The notes: generated from the sequence alone by a model not told the origin. 44,588 nucleotides of DNA from Elusimicrobia bacterium HGW-Elusimicrobia-3 (GCA_002840355.1 PHAL01000015.1:1-44588), one strand, 5' to 3'; numbered from the stretch's first letter, positions 31,252-39,526 are shown. Program-made: numbers and translations.

Positions 31252-32417
31252 AGCATCGTCGCGGCGCTGATGGCGCAGCCCTTAAGTTTGGTCACGCCGG
31301 CGCGCCCTTTTATTTCCAGCACCGGGCCGGGCAGGCCGCAGGAACATTTTTGCCTCACCAGGCCGAAATCGGAACTCAGCACAGACAGCGACGGGTAGCT
31401 GGCCAGGTAAGGCGTGATGAACTGCAGCAGGCCGATCTTATTGAAACCCAGCGGTTCCAGCGTGCCGGGGTGCCGGGCTATCACGCGGCCATAATTGGGG
31501 ATATGGAAATTGCCCAGCCGGCAGTCCACGTAGGGCACGCCGTGCTCCACCATGCCGAACAGGTCGCGCACGCGGGCTACGGGCACGCCCAGGTTATCGG
31601 CGAGGATGCGGCGGTACACCTTCTTGTCCAGCGCCTCGTCGGCCAGCGTTTTCCAGCCGCCCCCGGTGACCACGGAGGAGTCCCGGTTCAGCCTCGGGTA
31701 GCGCCCGTAGCGCCGCTTGAACTCCTCGGTCAGCTTCAGCGCGAAGGCCGGGAAGCCCACCAGCCGCACCAGCGAGCCCGCGGCCTCGAAGCGCCGCAGC
31801 GCCTCCACGGCGCCGTCTATGTCGAAATAGAAGTCGTTCTTCTCCTTGCTCCAGCGGAAGGTGTAGAAGATCTCCCCCTTGGCCGTGAAGCCGGTCAGCA
31901 GCTTGTCGGTCCAGGCGGTGCCCAGGTCTTTGGCCACCTCCGGGTCGTAGGTAAAGCAGATATAGTCGTGCGCGCGCTCCAGGTCGGTCAGGCCCAGGCC
32001 TTCGAACACCCGCCAGGCCATGCGCCGCACCCGCATCAGCGAGCCGCGGTCGAGCTGCATGCGGCTGCGCTGGCCGCTGGTGCCGCTGCTCTTGAGCTCC
32101 AGCGCTATTTTCGAATAGGGCAGCGTGGTCAGGTCGCGCTCCTTGAGGGCCGCGACGAAAAGGTACGGGATCCCGGGGATGTCGGCTTCGGTACGGACGG
32201 AAGCCGGCGAGAAGCCCTCGGCCTTGTACAGCGCCTTGAGCACCGGCGCGCGGCGGCCCTGGAAGTCCAGAGCGGCGCGCATCGCGGCGAGGAAAGCCCG
32301 GGAAGTTTTGGGCGAATAAGCGAAAGCCGGCGTTTCGAACAGCGCGTCCATGGCGCTTCGGCTCCTCAGCGGCTTATGGAAAGGCGGCAGTTTGTCCTCG
32401 ACTGAAAGATCGGCCAC
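31248..32417 (-). CDS. Acyl-protein synthetase, LuxE family
   Basis: 389 residues, close to LuxE (about 370). LuxE makes acyl-AMP from a fatty acid and passes the acyl group to its own Cys, from which LuxC reduces it. Seen: 'ALELKSSGTSGQRSR' (105-119), the ATP/phosphate loop; 'VVTGGGWK' (249-256); 'RDLFGMVEHGVPYVDC' (284-299); and a C-terminal 'CSCGLPGPVLEIKGRAG' (358-374) with Cys358/Cys360 near where LuxE has its acyl-carrying Cys. The GTG at 32417 follows AGGGGGAACC and is 8 bases after the GNAT gene; an in-frame extension to 33416 is rejected because it overlaps that gene. The stop TGA overlaps the next ATG, so expression is coupled. Confidence 0.88.
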   Translation of the reverse strand: MADLSVEDKLPPFHKPLRSRSAMDALFETPAFAYSPKTSRAFLAAMRAALDFQGRRAPVLKALYKAEGFSPASVRTEADIPGIPYLFVAALKERDLTTLPYSKIALELKSSGTSGQRSRMQLDRGSLMRVRRMAWRVFEGLGLTDLERAHDYICFTYDPEVAKDLGTAWTDKLLTGFTAKGEIFYTFRWSKEKNDFYFDIDGAVEALRRFEAAGSLVRLVGFPAFALKLTEEFKRRYGRYPRLNRDSSVVTGGGWKTLADEALDKKVYRRILADNLGVPVARVRDLFGMVEHGVPYVDCRLGNFHIPNYGRVIARHPGTLEPLGFNKIGLLQFITPYLASYPSLSVLSSDFGLVRQKCSCGLPGPVLEIKGRAGVTKLKGCAISAATML

Positions 32418-32425
32418 GGTTCCCC

Positions 32426-33622
32426 CTATTTCTGCTCGGAGTCGAAAACCAGCTCTATGTAGTTCTCGCGCCAGAGCTTCAGGTACTCGTTCAGGAAATT
32501 CTTGTAGAGCGAGATGATCCTGACGTTGCGGAAGTCCAGGATGTCGAACGTGCGCGAGAAGACCACGCAGTCGTAGCGCTTGTCTTCCATGCGCTTGGCG
32601 CTCGGGAAGTAGGCGCTCGGTATAAAGCGCGCGTCCAGCGCGTCGCGCTGCAGCTCCGGGGAGTAGGCGTCTATGATGACCTCCACGTAGCTCATGTCCA
32701 TCCGGCTGACCTGCTGCGCCACGCTCTCGAGCACCACGGCGAAACTCTTCTCGTTGGTCACGCCGCCCACGATCACGCTGTACTTGTCCTTCTGGCTGTA
32801 GGTAATGTAAACCTCGGTACCCTGGTCCGGAGTGATCAGGATCAGATTGGGCTCGTGGAAAGGCATGAAGATGTTCTCGAAGAAGCTGTTGCTCTTCGTC
32901 TTCTTCCAGCGGTGCTTTATGAACTCCGTCGCGGTGATGGTCTCGAAGTTCAGCAGCGGGATCTTCTGCTTGTGGTCGCTGTAGTCGCGCCGGACTTCGC
33001 TTAGCTGCGCCGGCTCCAGGTTGATCTGGCGGCGGACGATCTCGTAGAACGGCGCTATCTCGGGGATGATGACAGGGGTGGTGCGGCGGCGCTGCAGGGC
33101 GCGATCGGTGAAATAGGCGGTCAGGCAGTGCGTTTCGTTGTCCTGCACCTTGTGCGTGTTGGGGAAGATGCCCAGCTTGATGAAGCCCAGGCTCTCGGTG
33201 AGCTTCTGCGGGGCGTGGTTGGCGGTGCGGGTGGTGGCGTAGACCAGGTCCACCAGGTCCTTGGTCTGGGTGATGTCGTCGAGCACCAGCTTCATCATGG
33301 TGAAAGCCAGGTCGTGCTTGCGGAACTCCTGGCTGACCACGGCGCCGAAGGCCTTGGAGTTGCGGTACAGCAGGTCCACAGAGTAGACCAGGCTGCCTAT
33401 CACGCGGCCCTGGCATTCGGCCACCAGCCAGTAATATTCGTCGTTCTCGATGGCGCTGCGCATCTTGTCTTTGTCGGCGATGATCGGTATCGGGTAGGCG
33501 GCGCCGTAGACTTCCGCGTACAGCATCTGTATGCGGCGCATGTCGGCGACGCGGGCCAGCCGGATGATGATATCCTGCTTGCCCTCGGCTTTTATTATCT
33601 TCTCTATTTTTTTATGCGCCAT
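32426..33622 (-). CDS. GNAT acyltransferase with extra C-terminal domain
   Basis: 398 residues. An N-terminal GNAT fold (about 18-180): 'IIIRLARVADMRRIQMLYAEVY' (beta1-alpha1), 'WLVAECQGRVIGSLVYSVD' (beta2-3), 'AFGAVVSQEFRKHDLAFTMM' (beta4-alpha3, acetyl-CoA pyrophosphate region, a diverged RxxGxA loop), 'VYATTRTANHAPQKLTESLG' and 'FIKLG' (alpha4-beta6). Residues about 185-398 form a second domain with a further beta-alpha pattern ('EVYITYSQKDKYSVIVGGV', 'VEVIIDAYSPELQRDALDA'), perhaps a degenerate second GNAT. It heads the operon with LuxE 8 bases downstream. It may acylate an amine substrate, the product or a partner enzyme; which is not visible. The start has GGGGAG very close upstream. 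Confidence 0.8.
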   Translation of the reverse strand: MAHKKIEKIIKAEGKQDIIIRLARVADMRRIQMLYAEVYGAAYPIPIIADKDKMRSAIENDEYYWLVAECQGRVIGSLVYSVDLLYRNSKAFGAVVSQEFRKHDLAFTMMKLVLDDITQTKDLVDLVYATTRTANHAPQKLTESLGFIKLGIFPNTHKVQDNETHCLTAYFTDRALQRRRTTPVIIPEIAPFYEIVRRQINLEPAQLSEVRRDYSDHKQKIPLLNFETITATEFIKHRWKKTKSNSFFENIFMPFHEPNLILITPDQGTEVYITYSQKDKYSVIVGGVTNEKSFAVVLESVAQQVSRMDMSYVEVIIDAYSPELQRDALDARFIPSAYFPSAKRMEDKRYDCVVFSRTFDILDFRNVRIISLYKNFLNEYLKLWRENYIELVFDSEQK

Positions 33623-33649
33623 AGCTCCCCGGTGGTTTCAGACCCAATG

Positions 33650-33660
33650 TATAATATAAT
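33650..33660 (+). promoter_or_regulatory. Overlapping -10 boxes in the divergent AT-rich spacer
   Basis: Two TATAAT hexamers overlap at 33650-33655 and 33655-33660. The same AT block read on the minus strand gives TATATT/TATTAT, so it probably drives both the lipoprotein gene and the GNAT-LuxE-LuxC operon. No convincing -35 is visible. Confidence 0.4.
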
Positions 33661-33713
33661 ATAGTAAAAATAAGCGTCTTTTGATAATGACCAATATCAG
33701 CAACGGGCCAAGC

Positions 33714-34616
33714 ATGAAAAAGATCAAACTAATACTGCTGCTGGCGGCACTGCCGGCCTTCTGGGGCTGCGCCTCCTTCAATTCCGGCGACACGCGGGTG
33801 GACCGCTCCGTGGCGATGGCCATGCTCGAGGACAAGGCCGTGGTCCCCTTCGCCGAGCTCGAGGTGGGCTGGCGCAACTTCCCCTACCGCGCCCCTACGG
33901 ATTCCATAGGCGAGGGCTCCGCCTCCCGCCCCGCCAAGAAGATCAAGCCGGTGCCGGTGGGCTACGGCGAAGAGGCCGCTTTTGTCGCCGAGGCGCGCGA
34001 GATCTTTGGCCGGGCCGGCCTCTACGACAAAACCCGCGGCCAGGGCACGCTCCGCGTGGAGTTGACCACTTTCGGCCGCTGGACCTACAGCGACCTGTTC
34101 CGCTCCTTCCTGGTGGACACCGGCTTCATCTTCATCATCCCCGCCTCGCTGCGGGTCAACTACTTCATGACGGCGGATTTCGCCGCCGGCGGCAAGGCGT
34201 TGCGCGTGGAGACCGAAGCGACCAATAAGACCACCTTCCACCTGCTGCTGGCCCCGCTGTACCCTTTCCTGTCGCCCGGCGCCAAGGAAAACTCGCTGCT
34301 GCGCCAGATGCTCTGGCGCTCGGCCACCGACACCTACTCCAGGCTGAAGGCGGCCGGCGTGCCGGCGGCCCCGCTGCCGCCCAAGACCAAGGAGCAGCGC
34401 GACGCCGAACTGCCCCTCTCCGGCCCGCCGGTACAGCCTGACCGCACCTGGCTGCCGGGCGAGACCGGCTCTTCCGAAGTCCCCGCGGCCCCGGAGGAAC
34501 CGGCCAAGACCTGGAAGGTGAACCCGCCCCCCGCGGCTGAGCCCGCCCAGCCCGCTCCCGCCGCGGTCCCGGCGCCGGCCGACGAGCCAGCCCCGGACGA
34601 ACCCACGGACGACTGA
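33714..34616 (+). CDS. Putative lipoprotein of unknown function
   Basis: 300 residues from the ATG at 33714, chosen because it begins the signal sequence MKKIKLILLLAALPAFWGC. The lipobox (FWGC) is atypical at -3 and -2 but has the required Gly-Cys, so lipidation at Cys19 is likely. A mixed alpha/beta domain (about 40-220) contains 'GTLRVELTTFGRWTYSDL', a hydrophobic 'TGFIFIIPASLRVNYFMTAD' and 'HLLLAPLYPFLSPGAKENSL'; the C-terminal 70 residues are Pro/Ala/Glu-rich and probably disordered. The layout recalls envelope lipoproteins but no family is recognised. An extension upstream to 33681 is rejected for lack of a ribosome site. Confidence 0.75.
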   Translation: MKKIKLILLLAALPAFWGCASFNSGDTRVDRSVAMAMLEDKAVVPFAELEVGWRNFPYRAPTDSIGEGSASRPAKKIKPVPVGYGEEAAFVAEAREIFGRAGLYDKTRGQGTLRVELTTFGRWTYSDLFRSFLVDTGFIFIIPASLRVNYFMTADFAAGGKALRVETEATNKTTFHLLLAPLYPFLSPGAKENSLLRQMLWRSATDTYSRLKAAGVPAAPLPPKTKEQRDAELPLSGPPVQPDRTWLPGETGSSEVPAAPEEPAKTWKVNPPPAAEPAQPAPAAVPAPADEPAPDEPTDD

Positions 34617-34620
34617 CCGG

Positions 34621-34664
34621 GTCAAATAAAAAACCCCGCCTTCGAGCGGGGTTTTTTATTTGAC
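34621..34664. terminator. Long bidirectional terminator
   Basis: A perfect 19-base stem (34621-34639 with 34646-34664), GC core CCCCGC/GCGGGG inside A/T arms, six-base loop. It ends the lipoprotein gene on + and the small secreted protein gene on -. Confidence 0.92.
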
Positions 34665-34673
34665 GGTCGAGAC

Positions 34674-35180
34674 TTACTTGCCTGCCTTTTCCTGCTTGGC
34701 CGGCTGTTCGGAGGGAGCCGCGGCCCCGGCAGCGGCGGGCTTTTCCTCTGAGGCCTTCTCTTCGGCCGGCTTCGCCTCGGGGGCGGGCAAATTGGCCAGC
34801 GCCTCTTTAGCGTCGGCCGCGAAGAAACTCTCGGGGTTGTCCTTCAGGAACTTGTTCAGCGCGGCGCGGCCGCCCTCCATGTCCCCGTTGACCACCAGTT
34901 CCACGGCCCCGGTGAGCTGCTTCTTCTCTTCTTCGAGCTTCTTGCGGGCCTTGTCGGAAATTCCGCCTTTCCAGTAGAGGGCATTGGCGTCCTCGCCCTG
35001 CCTGGCTCCGCGCACGGCCGCCACGGCGCTGACGCGGTGTTTGGATTCCAACTTGCGCTCCACCTTGGACTTCAGGCCGCGCAGCATGTTGTTGTACCAG
35101 GACTTCCAGTCCTTGGCCGGCTCGGCCCGCAGCGCGCTCACCGAGAACAGCAGCGCCATAACGATTATTAATTTTTTCAT
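34674..35180 (-). CDS. Small secreted protein, partner of the NHL protein
   Basis: 168 residues. Signal peptide MKKLIIVMALLFSVSALRA. The mature part is charged and helical: 'WKSWYNNMLRGLKSKVERKL', then a TPR-like pair of helices ('ANALYWKGGISDKARKKLEE', 'NGDMEGGRAALNKFLKDNPE', 'FFAADAKEALANL'), and a low-complexity tail of Ala, Glu, Pro and Lys that is probably disordered. GGAGG lies 5-6 bases before the ATG. It starts 15 bases after the NHL gene and is thus its operon partner. No known family is recognised; a periplasmic scaffold role is a guess. Confidence 0.75.
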   Translation of the reverse strand: MKKLIIVMALLFSVSALRAEPAKDWKSWYNNMLRGLKSKVERKLESKHRVSAVAAVRGARQGEDANALYWKGGISDKARKKLEEEKKQLTGAVELVVNGDMEGGRAALNKFLKDNPESFFAADAKEALANLPAPEAKPAEEKASEEKPAAAGAAAPSEQPAKQEKAGK

Positions 35181-35195
35181 GATACCTCCGGTTCC

Positions 35196-38100
35196 TTACT
35201 TGGCCAGCTTGTCGCCCATGCTCTTGAGCGCGGGGTCTATCTTGGCCGCCCTGTCGGCGTAGGCCTTCACGTCGTCCTTGCGGCCCAGCTTCGCGGAGAC
35301 CCTGGCCATGTTCAGCCAGATATTGCCGTCGAACGGGTCGGCCTTGGCGGCCTTGAAGTAGTACTCCTTGGCCTCGTCGTATTTGCCGTCGCTGTAGCGC
35401 AGGTTGCCCAGGTTGTTCAGCGCGCCGGCGTTGAAAGGCTCTTTCTCCAGCGCTTTTTCGAAGCTCCCGGCGGCCTCCGCGTAAGACTTATGCTCGGCGT
35501 GCAGGATGCCGAGGCTGATATGGGCCTCGACGTCCTCAGGGTTGTCCTGCAGGATGTTCCCGTAGAACTTCTTGAGGTGCGCGTAGCGGGCGTCCAGCAG
35601 CGCGGCGACCGCGCCTTTCACGCGGGCGGTAAGGCCGGGCGACGCGAACTTGTCGGCTTCGGTCTCGGGCAGCGTCACCGGCTCGAATTCGGACCAAGCG
35701 GCGCGCACGTCTATCACGCGCACTTCGCCCTCCATCTTGCGGTAGAGGTCGGCGGCGTGCACCAGCGAGTCGTAGAAGCTCTTGCCCACCATCGTGGTCT
35801 CCACGCCCACCCACCAGGTGTTGTTGTGCTTTATCAGGTATTCCTCCGGCACGCCGGTCTGGCTGGCGTCGGTGGCGCCGGTGTCGAACATCAGCGCGAT
35901 GTGGTTGGGGAAGTCCAGCAGCGCCACGTGCAGGCCGCTGGCCTCGTAGACGCTGGCGAACAGCGCGGTCAGGTCGTCGCAGTCGCCGCTCTTGAACTTG
36001 AGCGTGTTGCGGGGGAACTGCACGGTGTCGAGCACCAGCTCCTTGCTGGATTTCAGCACGGCGTAGGGGCTCACCGGGTCGGCCAGGTAGGTGACGCCGT
36101 ACTCGCCGAGCGCCTCCCAGGCCAGCAGGCCGGTCAGCAGGTTCTCGTCGAGCAGGGCCGCGCCGGCCTCGGCGTTCTTCTTCTCCAGCAGCGCGTGGGT
36201 GCGGAACGCGGTGATGGTCGGGTCCTTGACCGTGATGAAGTTGGCCAGCCTGGCCGCGTTATCCCAGACTATCGCGTTCTTGGAGAGCACCTTCACCGGC
36301 TGGTTGAGCGTAAAGGTCTTCTCCGCGCCGTCCTGGTAATAGGTCAGCGTCATCTGGCACTGTATCGGGGTGTCCTCGGTGATGTTGAGGATGCGGTTGT
36401 TGAGCGTGGCCACCAGGTCCACGTCCACCTTGCTGCCCGCTTTCACCTCGGGCACCACGGTGTCGCTGGGAAAGTCCATGAAGTCCTTGAAGAAGAAAGA
36501 GAGCTTCACGTTGGCGAAGTCGCTCTGCGTGTTGTTCTGCACCGTCACGCGGCCGACGGGCTTCTTCATGTAGTACTTGTAGTTGGCCGAGAAGATGAAG
36601 TTCAGCGCCGACGGGATGATCTCCATCGGGGCCACGTTCTTGCGTTCCGCGGCGGCCTCGGGCTCGGGGGCCGGCGCCGGGGCCTCGGGCCCCTTGAAAT
36701 AAACCTCCACGGGGCTGGAGAGGCCGCCCTGCATGCCGCGCACCGAGAGCGCCGCGGCGTAGTAATAATAGGTGGTATCCGGCTTCAGCGCGGAGTCCTC
36801 ATAGGCCATCCCCTTGGCCGAGCCGGCCTCCTCCATGTCGTCGGCGCCGGCGGCGCGATACACCTTGAAGCCCTTGGTCCAGGCGTTGGCCTTGGCCTGC
36901 CAGGCGAGCTTCACGGACTTATCGCCGGCCTCGGCCGAGATGGCGGTCGGCTCCTCTGGCAGGTAGCTGACGTCGAAGGCCACCACGCGCGAGGCCTCCA
37001 GGTCGGAGACGTAGATCTTGTCGTCGCTGAAGGCCATGTACTGCGGGGCCCACAGCTCGCGCTCGCCGCGGCCCTTGGCGAAGAAGCTGGAGGTGAAGCG
37101 GCCGTCGGCGTCGAAGATCTTCACGCTGTAAGCGCCCCTGTCGAGGATGTAGAAGAAGCCCTTGCCGTCGTAGGACAGCGAGGCGGGGTCCTTGAGGCTA
37201 CCGGAGTCGTCCCAGACGCGCAGGAACTTGCCCATGGCGTCGGTCACTATGACCTTCTTGAGCACGGAATCCAGGATGTAGACGTTCTTGTTCTCGTCGC
37301 AGACCACGTCCACGGGGGCGGCCAGGGTGAGGCTGCCCAGCTGCGGCCCCATAGTGAACAGGAACATCCCGTCGGCGCTGAAGGCCTTCACCATCTTGTT
37401 CCTGGTGTCGGCCACGTAGATATTGCCGGCCGCGTTGACGGCCACCGCCGAGGGGTTCCTGAACTGGCCCTCGCCGGAGCCGCTGCCGCCGAACATGTTG
37501 TCGTACGTGCCGTCGGGGTTGAAGATCTGCACCCGGTCGTTGCCGGTGTCGGCGGCGTAGATGAGGCCCTTCGGGGACACCAGCAGGCCGCGCGGCGAGC
37601 GCAGCTGCCCCTGCAGCTTGCCCTCTTTCACCAGCGTCTTCTTGGTCCCGTTCTCCAGCAGCGCCAGTTCCCTGGCCTCGGGCAGCCAGGCCACCACCTT
37701 GCCCTCCGGGGTCACGGCGAACACGTCGGCCTTGTGGGGGAACTTGGCCGTGGGGCCCTTCACGGTGAAGCGGTCCAGGATGGCGGCCTCGGGCAGGCGG
37801 GGGCCGGAGTAGGAGGTGATCACCTTGATCACGGCGACCTTCTTGTTCTCCTCGTCGCAGAGGTGCAGCGTGCCTTCCTTGCCGATGGCGATGTCGCGCA
37901 GGTTGCGGAACTCGCTCTTGCCCTTGCCCTTGGTGCCGAAAGTGGCGATCTTCTCGCCGGTCTCGGAGAGCTCCATCACCTTGCCGTCCCTGGCGCTGAT
38001 GGCGTACAGGTAACCGTACCTGTCGAAGGCGGCGCCGTTATTGGGGAGGGCGTACTCCTTGAGCAGCTTGCCGGTCCGGTCATAGCGCTGCAGCGCGCCC

Positions 38101-38663
38101 TTGTCCGGGTCGGAGAGGATGATATCGCCGGAGCGGCTGAGAGAGATCTTGGCGGGACGAAGTTTGGTCACCCCGTCGGCCTTGGCCACCGGGAAACCGT
38201 AGAGATAAATACCGTCGGCGTTGAACACGTCCACCCGGGAATTGCCGGTGTTGGAGACATAGAGGCGGCCGTCGGGACCGAACGCTATGCCCTTGGGGGA
38301 CTTCAGCTGGCCCGGCTCGGCGCCGTCGCTGCCGAAGGCCCAGAGCAGGCGACCTTCTTCGTCGAAAACCACCACGCGGGAGTTGCCGGTGTCGGCCACG
38401 TACAGTTTGCCGCCGCCAAGCGTCAGGGCCTCGGGGGATTTCAGCCCGCCCTCTATCTTTTTGCCGGGCTTGCCCTCGGCGTCGAAGACGAAGACCGCGT
38501 TGAGCTTGGAGTCGGCCACGTACACCGTGCCGCCGGAGACGGCCACGGCGGCAGGCTTCTGCATGGCCGGGTTCAGCAGCAGGCCCTTGAACTCTATCCG
38601 CTCATAGGCGGACGCGGCCGTTACCGCGGCGAATAAGATGGCCGAAAAAATAGCGCTTTTCAT
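35196..38663 (-). CDS. Secreted NHL-repeat, FN3, transglutaminase-like, TPR protein
   Basis: 1155 residues. Signal peptide MKSAIFSAILFAAVTAASA. Residues about 20-590: many NHL repeats ('LYVADTGNSRVVVFDEEGRL', 'LYVSNTGNSRVDVFNADGIY', 'IYAADTGNDRVQIFNPDGTY', 'IYVADTRNKMVKAFSADGMF'), enough for two beta-propellers. About 600-685: an FN3 domain ending 'LKPDTTYYYYAAALSV'. About 700-810: an Ig-like beta domain. About 830-990: a transglutaminase-like core with 'KSGDCDDLTALFASVYEASG' (candidate Cys) and 'FPNHIALMFDTG' (candidate His and Asp). About 1035-1155: TPR repeats ('AAGSFEKALEKEPFNAGALN', 'AKEYYFKAAKADPFDGNIWL'). Start 38663 follows GGGGAGG. Exported and likely periplasmic or surface-bound; possible peptide cross-linking or hydrolysis. 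Activity is inferred only. Confidence 0.87.
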   Translation of the reverse strand: MKSAIFSAILFAAVTAASAYERIEFKGLLLNPAMQKPAAVAVSGGTVYVADSKLNAVFVFDAEGKPGKKIEGGLKSPEALTLGGGKLYVADTGNSRVVVFDEEGRLLWAFGSDGAEPGQLKSPKGIAFGPDGRLYVSNTGNSRVDVFNADGIYLYGFPVAKADGVTKLRPAKISLSRSGDIILSDPDKGALQRYDRTGKLLKEYALPNNGAAFDRYGYLYAISARDGKVMELSETGEKIATFGTKGKGKSEFRNLRDIAIGKEGTLHLCDEENKKVAVIKVITSYSGPRLPEAAILDRFTVKGPTAKFPHKADVFAVTPEGKVVAWLPEARELALLENGTKKTLVKEGKLQGQLRSPRGLLVSPKGLIYAADTGNDRVQIFNPDGTYDNMFGGSGSGEGQFRNPSAVAVNAAGNIYVADTRNKMVKAFSADGMFLFTMGPQLGSLTLAAPVDVVCDENKNVYILDSVLKKVIVTDAMGKFLRVWDDSGSLKDPASLSYDGKGFFYILDRGAYSVKIFDADGRFTSSFFAKGRGERELWAPQYMAFSDDKIYVSDLEASRVVAFDVSYLPEEPTAISAEAGDKSVKLAWQAKANAWTKGFKVYRAAGADDMEEAGSAKGMAYEDSALKPDTTYYYYAAALSVRGMQGGLSSPVEVYFKGPEAPAPAPEPEAAAERKNVAPMEIIPSALNFIFSANYKYYMKKPVGRVTVQNNTQSDFANVKLSFFFKDFMDFPSDTVVPEVKAGSKVDVDLVATLNNRILNITEDTPIQCQMTLTYYQDGAEKTFTLNQPVKVLSKNAIVWDNAARLANFITVKDPTITAFRTHALLEKKNAEAGAALLDENLLTGLLAWEALGEYGVTYLADPVSPYAVLKSSKELVLDTVQFPRNTLKFKSGDCDDLTALFASVYEASGLHVALLDFPNHIALMFDTGATDASQTGVPEEYLIKHNNTWWVGVETTMVGKSFYDSLVHAADLYRKMEGEVRVIDVRAAWSEFEPVTLPETEADKFASPGLTARVKGAVAALLDARYAHLKKFYGNILQDNPEDVEAHISLGILHAEHKSYAEAAGSFEKALEKEPFNAGALNNLGNLRYSDGKYDEAKEYYFKAAKADPFDGNIWLNMARVSAKLGRKDDVKAYADRAAKIDPALKSMGDKLAK

Positions 38664-38814
38664 TGTACTGCCTCCCCTTAGGTTCTTTGCCTTTATTTTA
38701 TTAAATTTAGCCGCCTTTTGGGGCGCCGTCAAAGGCCGCGGGCCAACCGGCAAAATCCTCCTTGATTTAACCCCCTTAATTTTTTAGGATACCCCTATTC
38801 GCGAATAACCGGAG

Positions 38815-38820
38815 TATAAT
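38815..38820 (+). promoter_or_regulatory. TATAAT box of the sdh/frd operon, near-leaderless
   Basis: A consensus TATAAT ends 10 bases before the ATG at 38831, so the predicted leader is only a few bases. No -35 match is visible at the standard distance and no Shine-Dalgarno is present. Confidence 0.5.
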
Positions 38821-38830
38821 TATTTATATT

Positions 38831-39514
38831 ATGGATATAACTTTCATAAAACGTCTTATCACCACTTCCATAGGCAGAAAAGCCGTCATGGCCGTCTCCG
38901 GCCTGCTGCTGGGCGGCTTCATGCTGGTCCACCTGGCCGAGAACCTGCTGCTGTTCAGGGGCGAGGCCGCCTTCAACGGCTGGGTGGAGCTGCTGCTCTC
39001 CAACCCGGTCACCCCGCTGCTGGAGATCGCCCTGCTCTTCATCTTCCTGGCCCACATCGTGACCGGCGTCTGGGTGAGGATAGAGGATTTCATGAACGCC
39101 CCGCGCGGCTACGAGGCCCGCAAGTGGCAGGGCGGCCGCACCATAGGCTCGGCGACCATGCTCTACACCGCCGCCGCGATACTCGCCTACCTGGTCTACC
39201 ACCTGCTTACCTTCCGCTTCGTCGACCACTCCATGGGCTTCTACCAGATGGTCACCGGCGCCTTCCGGGCCCCGCTCTTCGTGGCCATCTACATCGCCGG
39301 CGCCGCGGCGCTGGCGCTGCACCTCAGCCACGGCATGCAGAGCGCCTTCCAGACGCTCGGCGTGAACCACCCCAAGTACACCCCCTTCATCAAGATCGGC
39401 GGCATGCTGGTGGCGGTCTCGATGCTGGGCTTCGCGCTGATCTCGGTCTACTTCCTGCTGAACATAGACCTCAAGACGGCCGAGGCCGGCTACCAGGTAG
39501 TGGTGATACGCTAA
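38831..39514 (+). CDS. sdhC: Succinate dehydrogenase/fumarate reductase cytochrome b subunit
   Basis: 227 residues with five hydrophobic helices, the single-polypeptide type-B anchor (Bacillus SdhC, Wolinella/Bacteroides FrdC) that holds two b hemes and reacts with (mena)quinone. Candidate heme His residues lie in four helices: H34 ('MLVHLAENL'), H75 ('IFLAHIVTG'), H124 ('LVYHLLTF') and H164/H167 ('LALHLSHGM'). Short 'TSIGRKAVMAVSG' N-terminus is typical. The gene starts the C-A-B operon, 12 bases before the flavoprotein gene. Direction cannot be decided from sequence: fumarate reduction with menaquinol fits an anaerobe with class I fumarase, so frdC is an equally valid name. Confidence 0.9.
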   Translation: MDITFIKRLITTSIGRKAVMAVSGLLLGGFMLVHLAENLLLFRGEAAFNGWVELLLSNPVTPLLEIALLFIFLAHIVTGVWVRIEDFMNAPRGYEARKWQGGRTIGSATMLYTAAAILAYLVYHLLTFRFVDHSMGFYQMVTGAFRAPLFVAIYIAGAAALALHLSHGMQSAFQTLGVNHPKYTPFIKIGGMLVAVSMLGFALISVYFLLNIDLKTAEAGYQVVVIR

Positions 39515-39526
39515 ACGGGAGGAACG

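Noticed and set aside
32418-33416. N-terminal extension of LuxE over the GNAT gene
   Set aside because: It is a frame shadow of the GNAT gene, Arg/Pro/Gln-rich; the GTG at 32417 has AGGGGGAACC upstream.
28612-33622. A bioluminescence (lux) operon
   Set aside because: luxA, luxB and luxD are absent, and the LuxC part is fused to a ligase.
35490-38636. Very long open frame (1048 codons) antisense to the NHL gene
   Set aside because: It is a GC-rich codon shadow: low-complexity His/Gly/Val/Arg product, no ribosome site, opposite a gene with clear domains. The same holds for long antisense frames at 2825-4261, 8310-10427, 20931-22445, 28849-31398 and 38795-41524.
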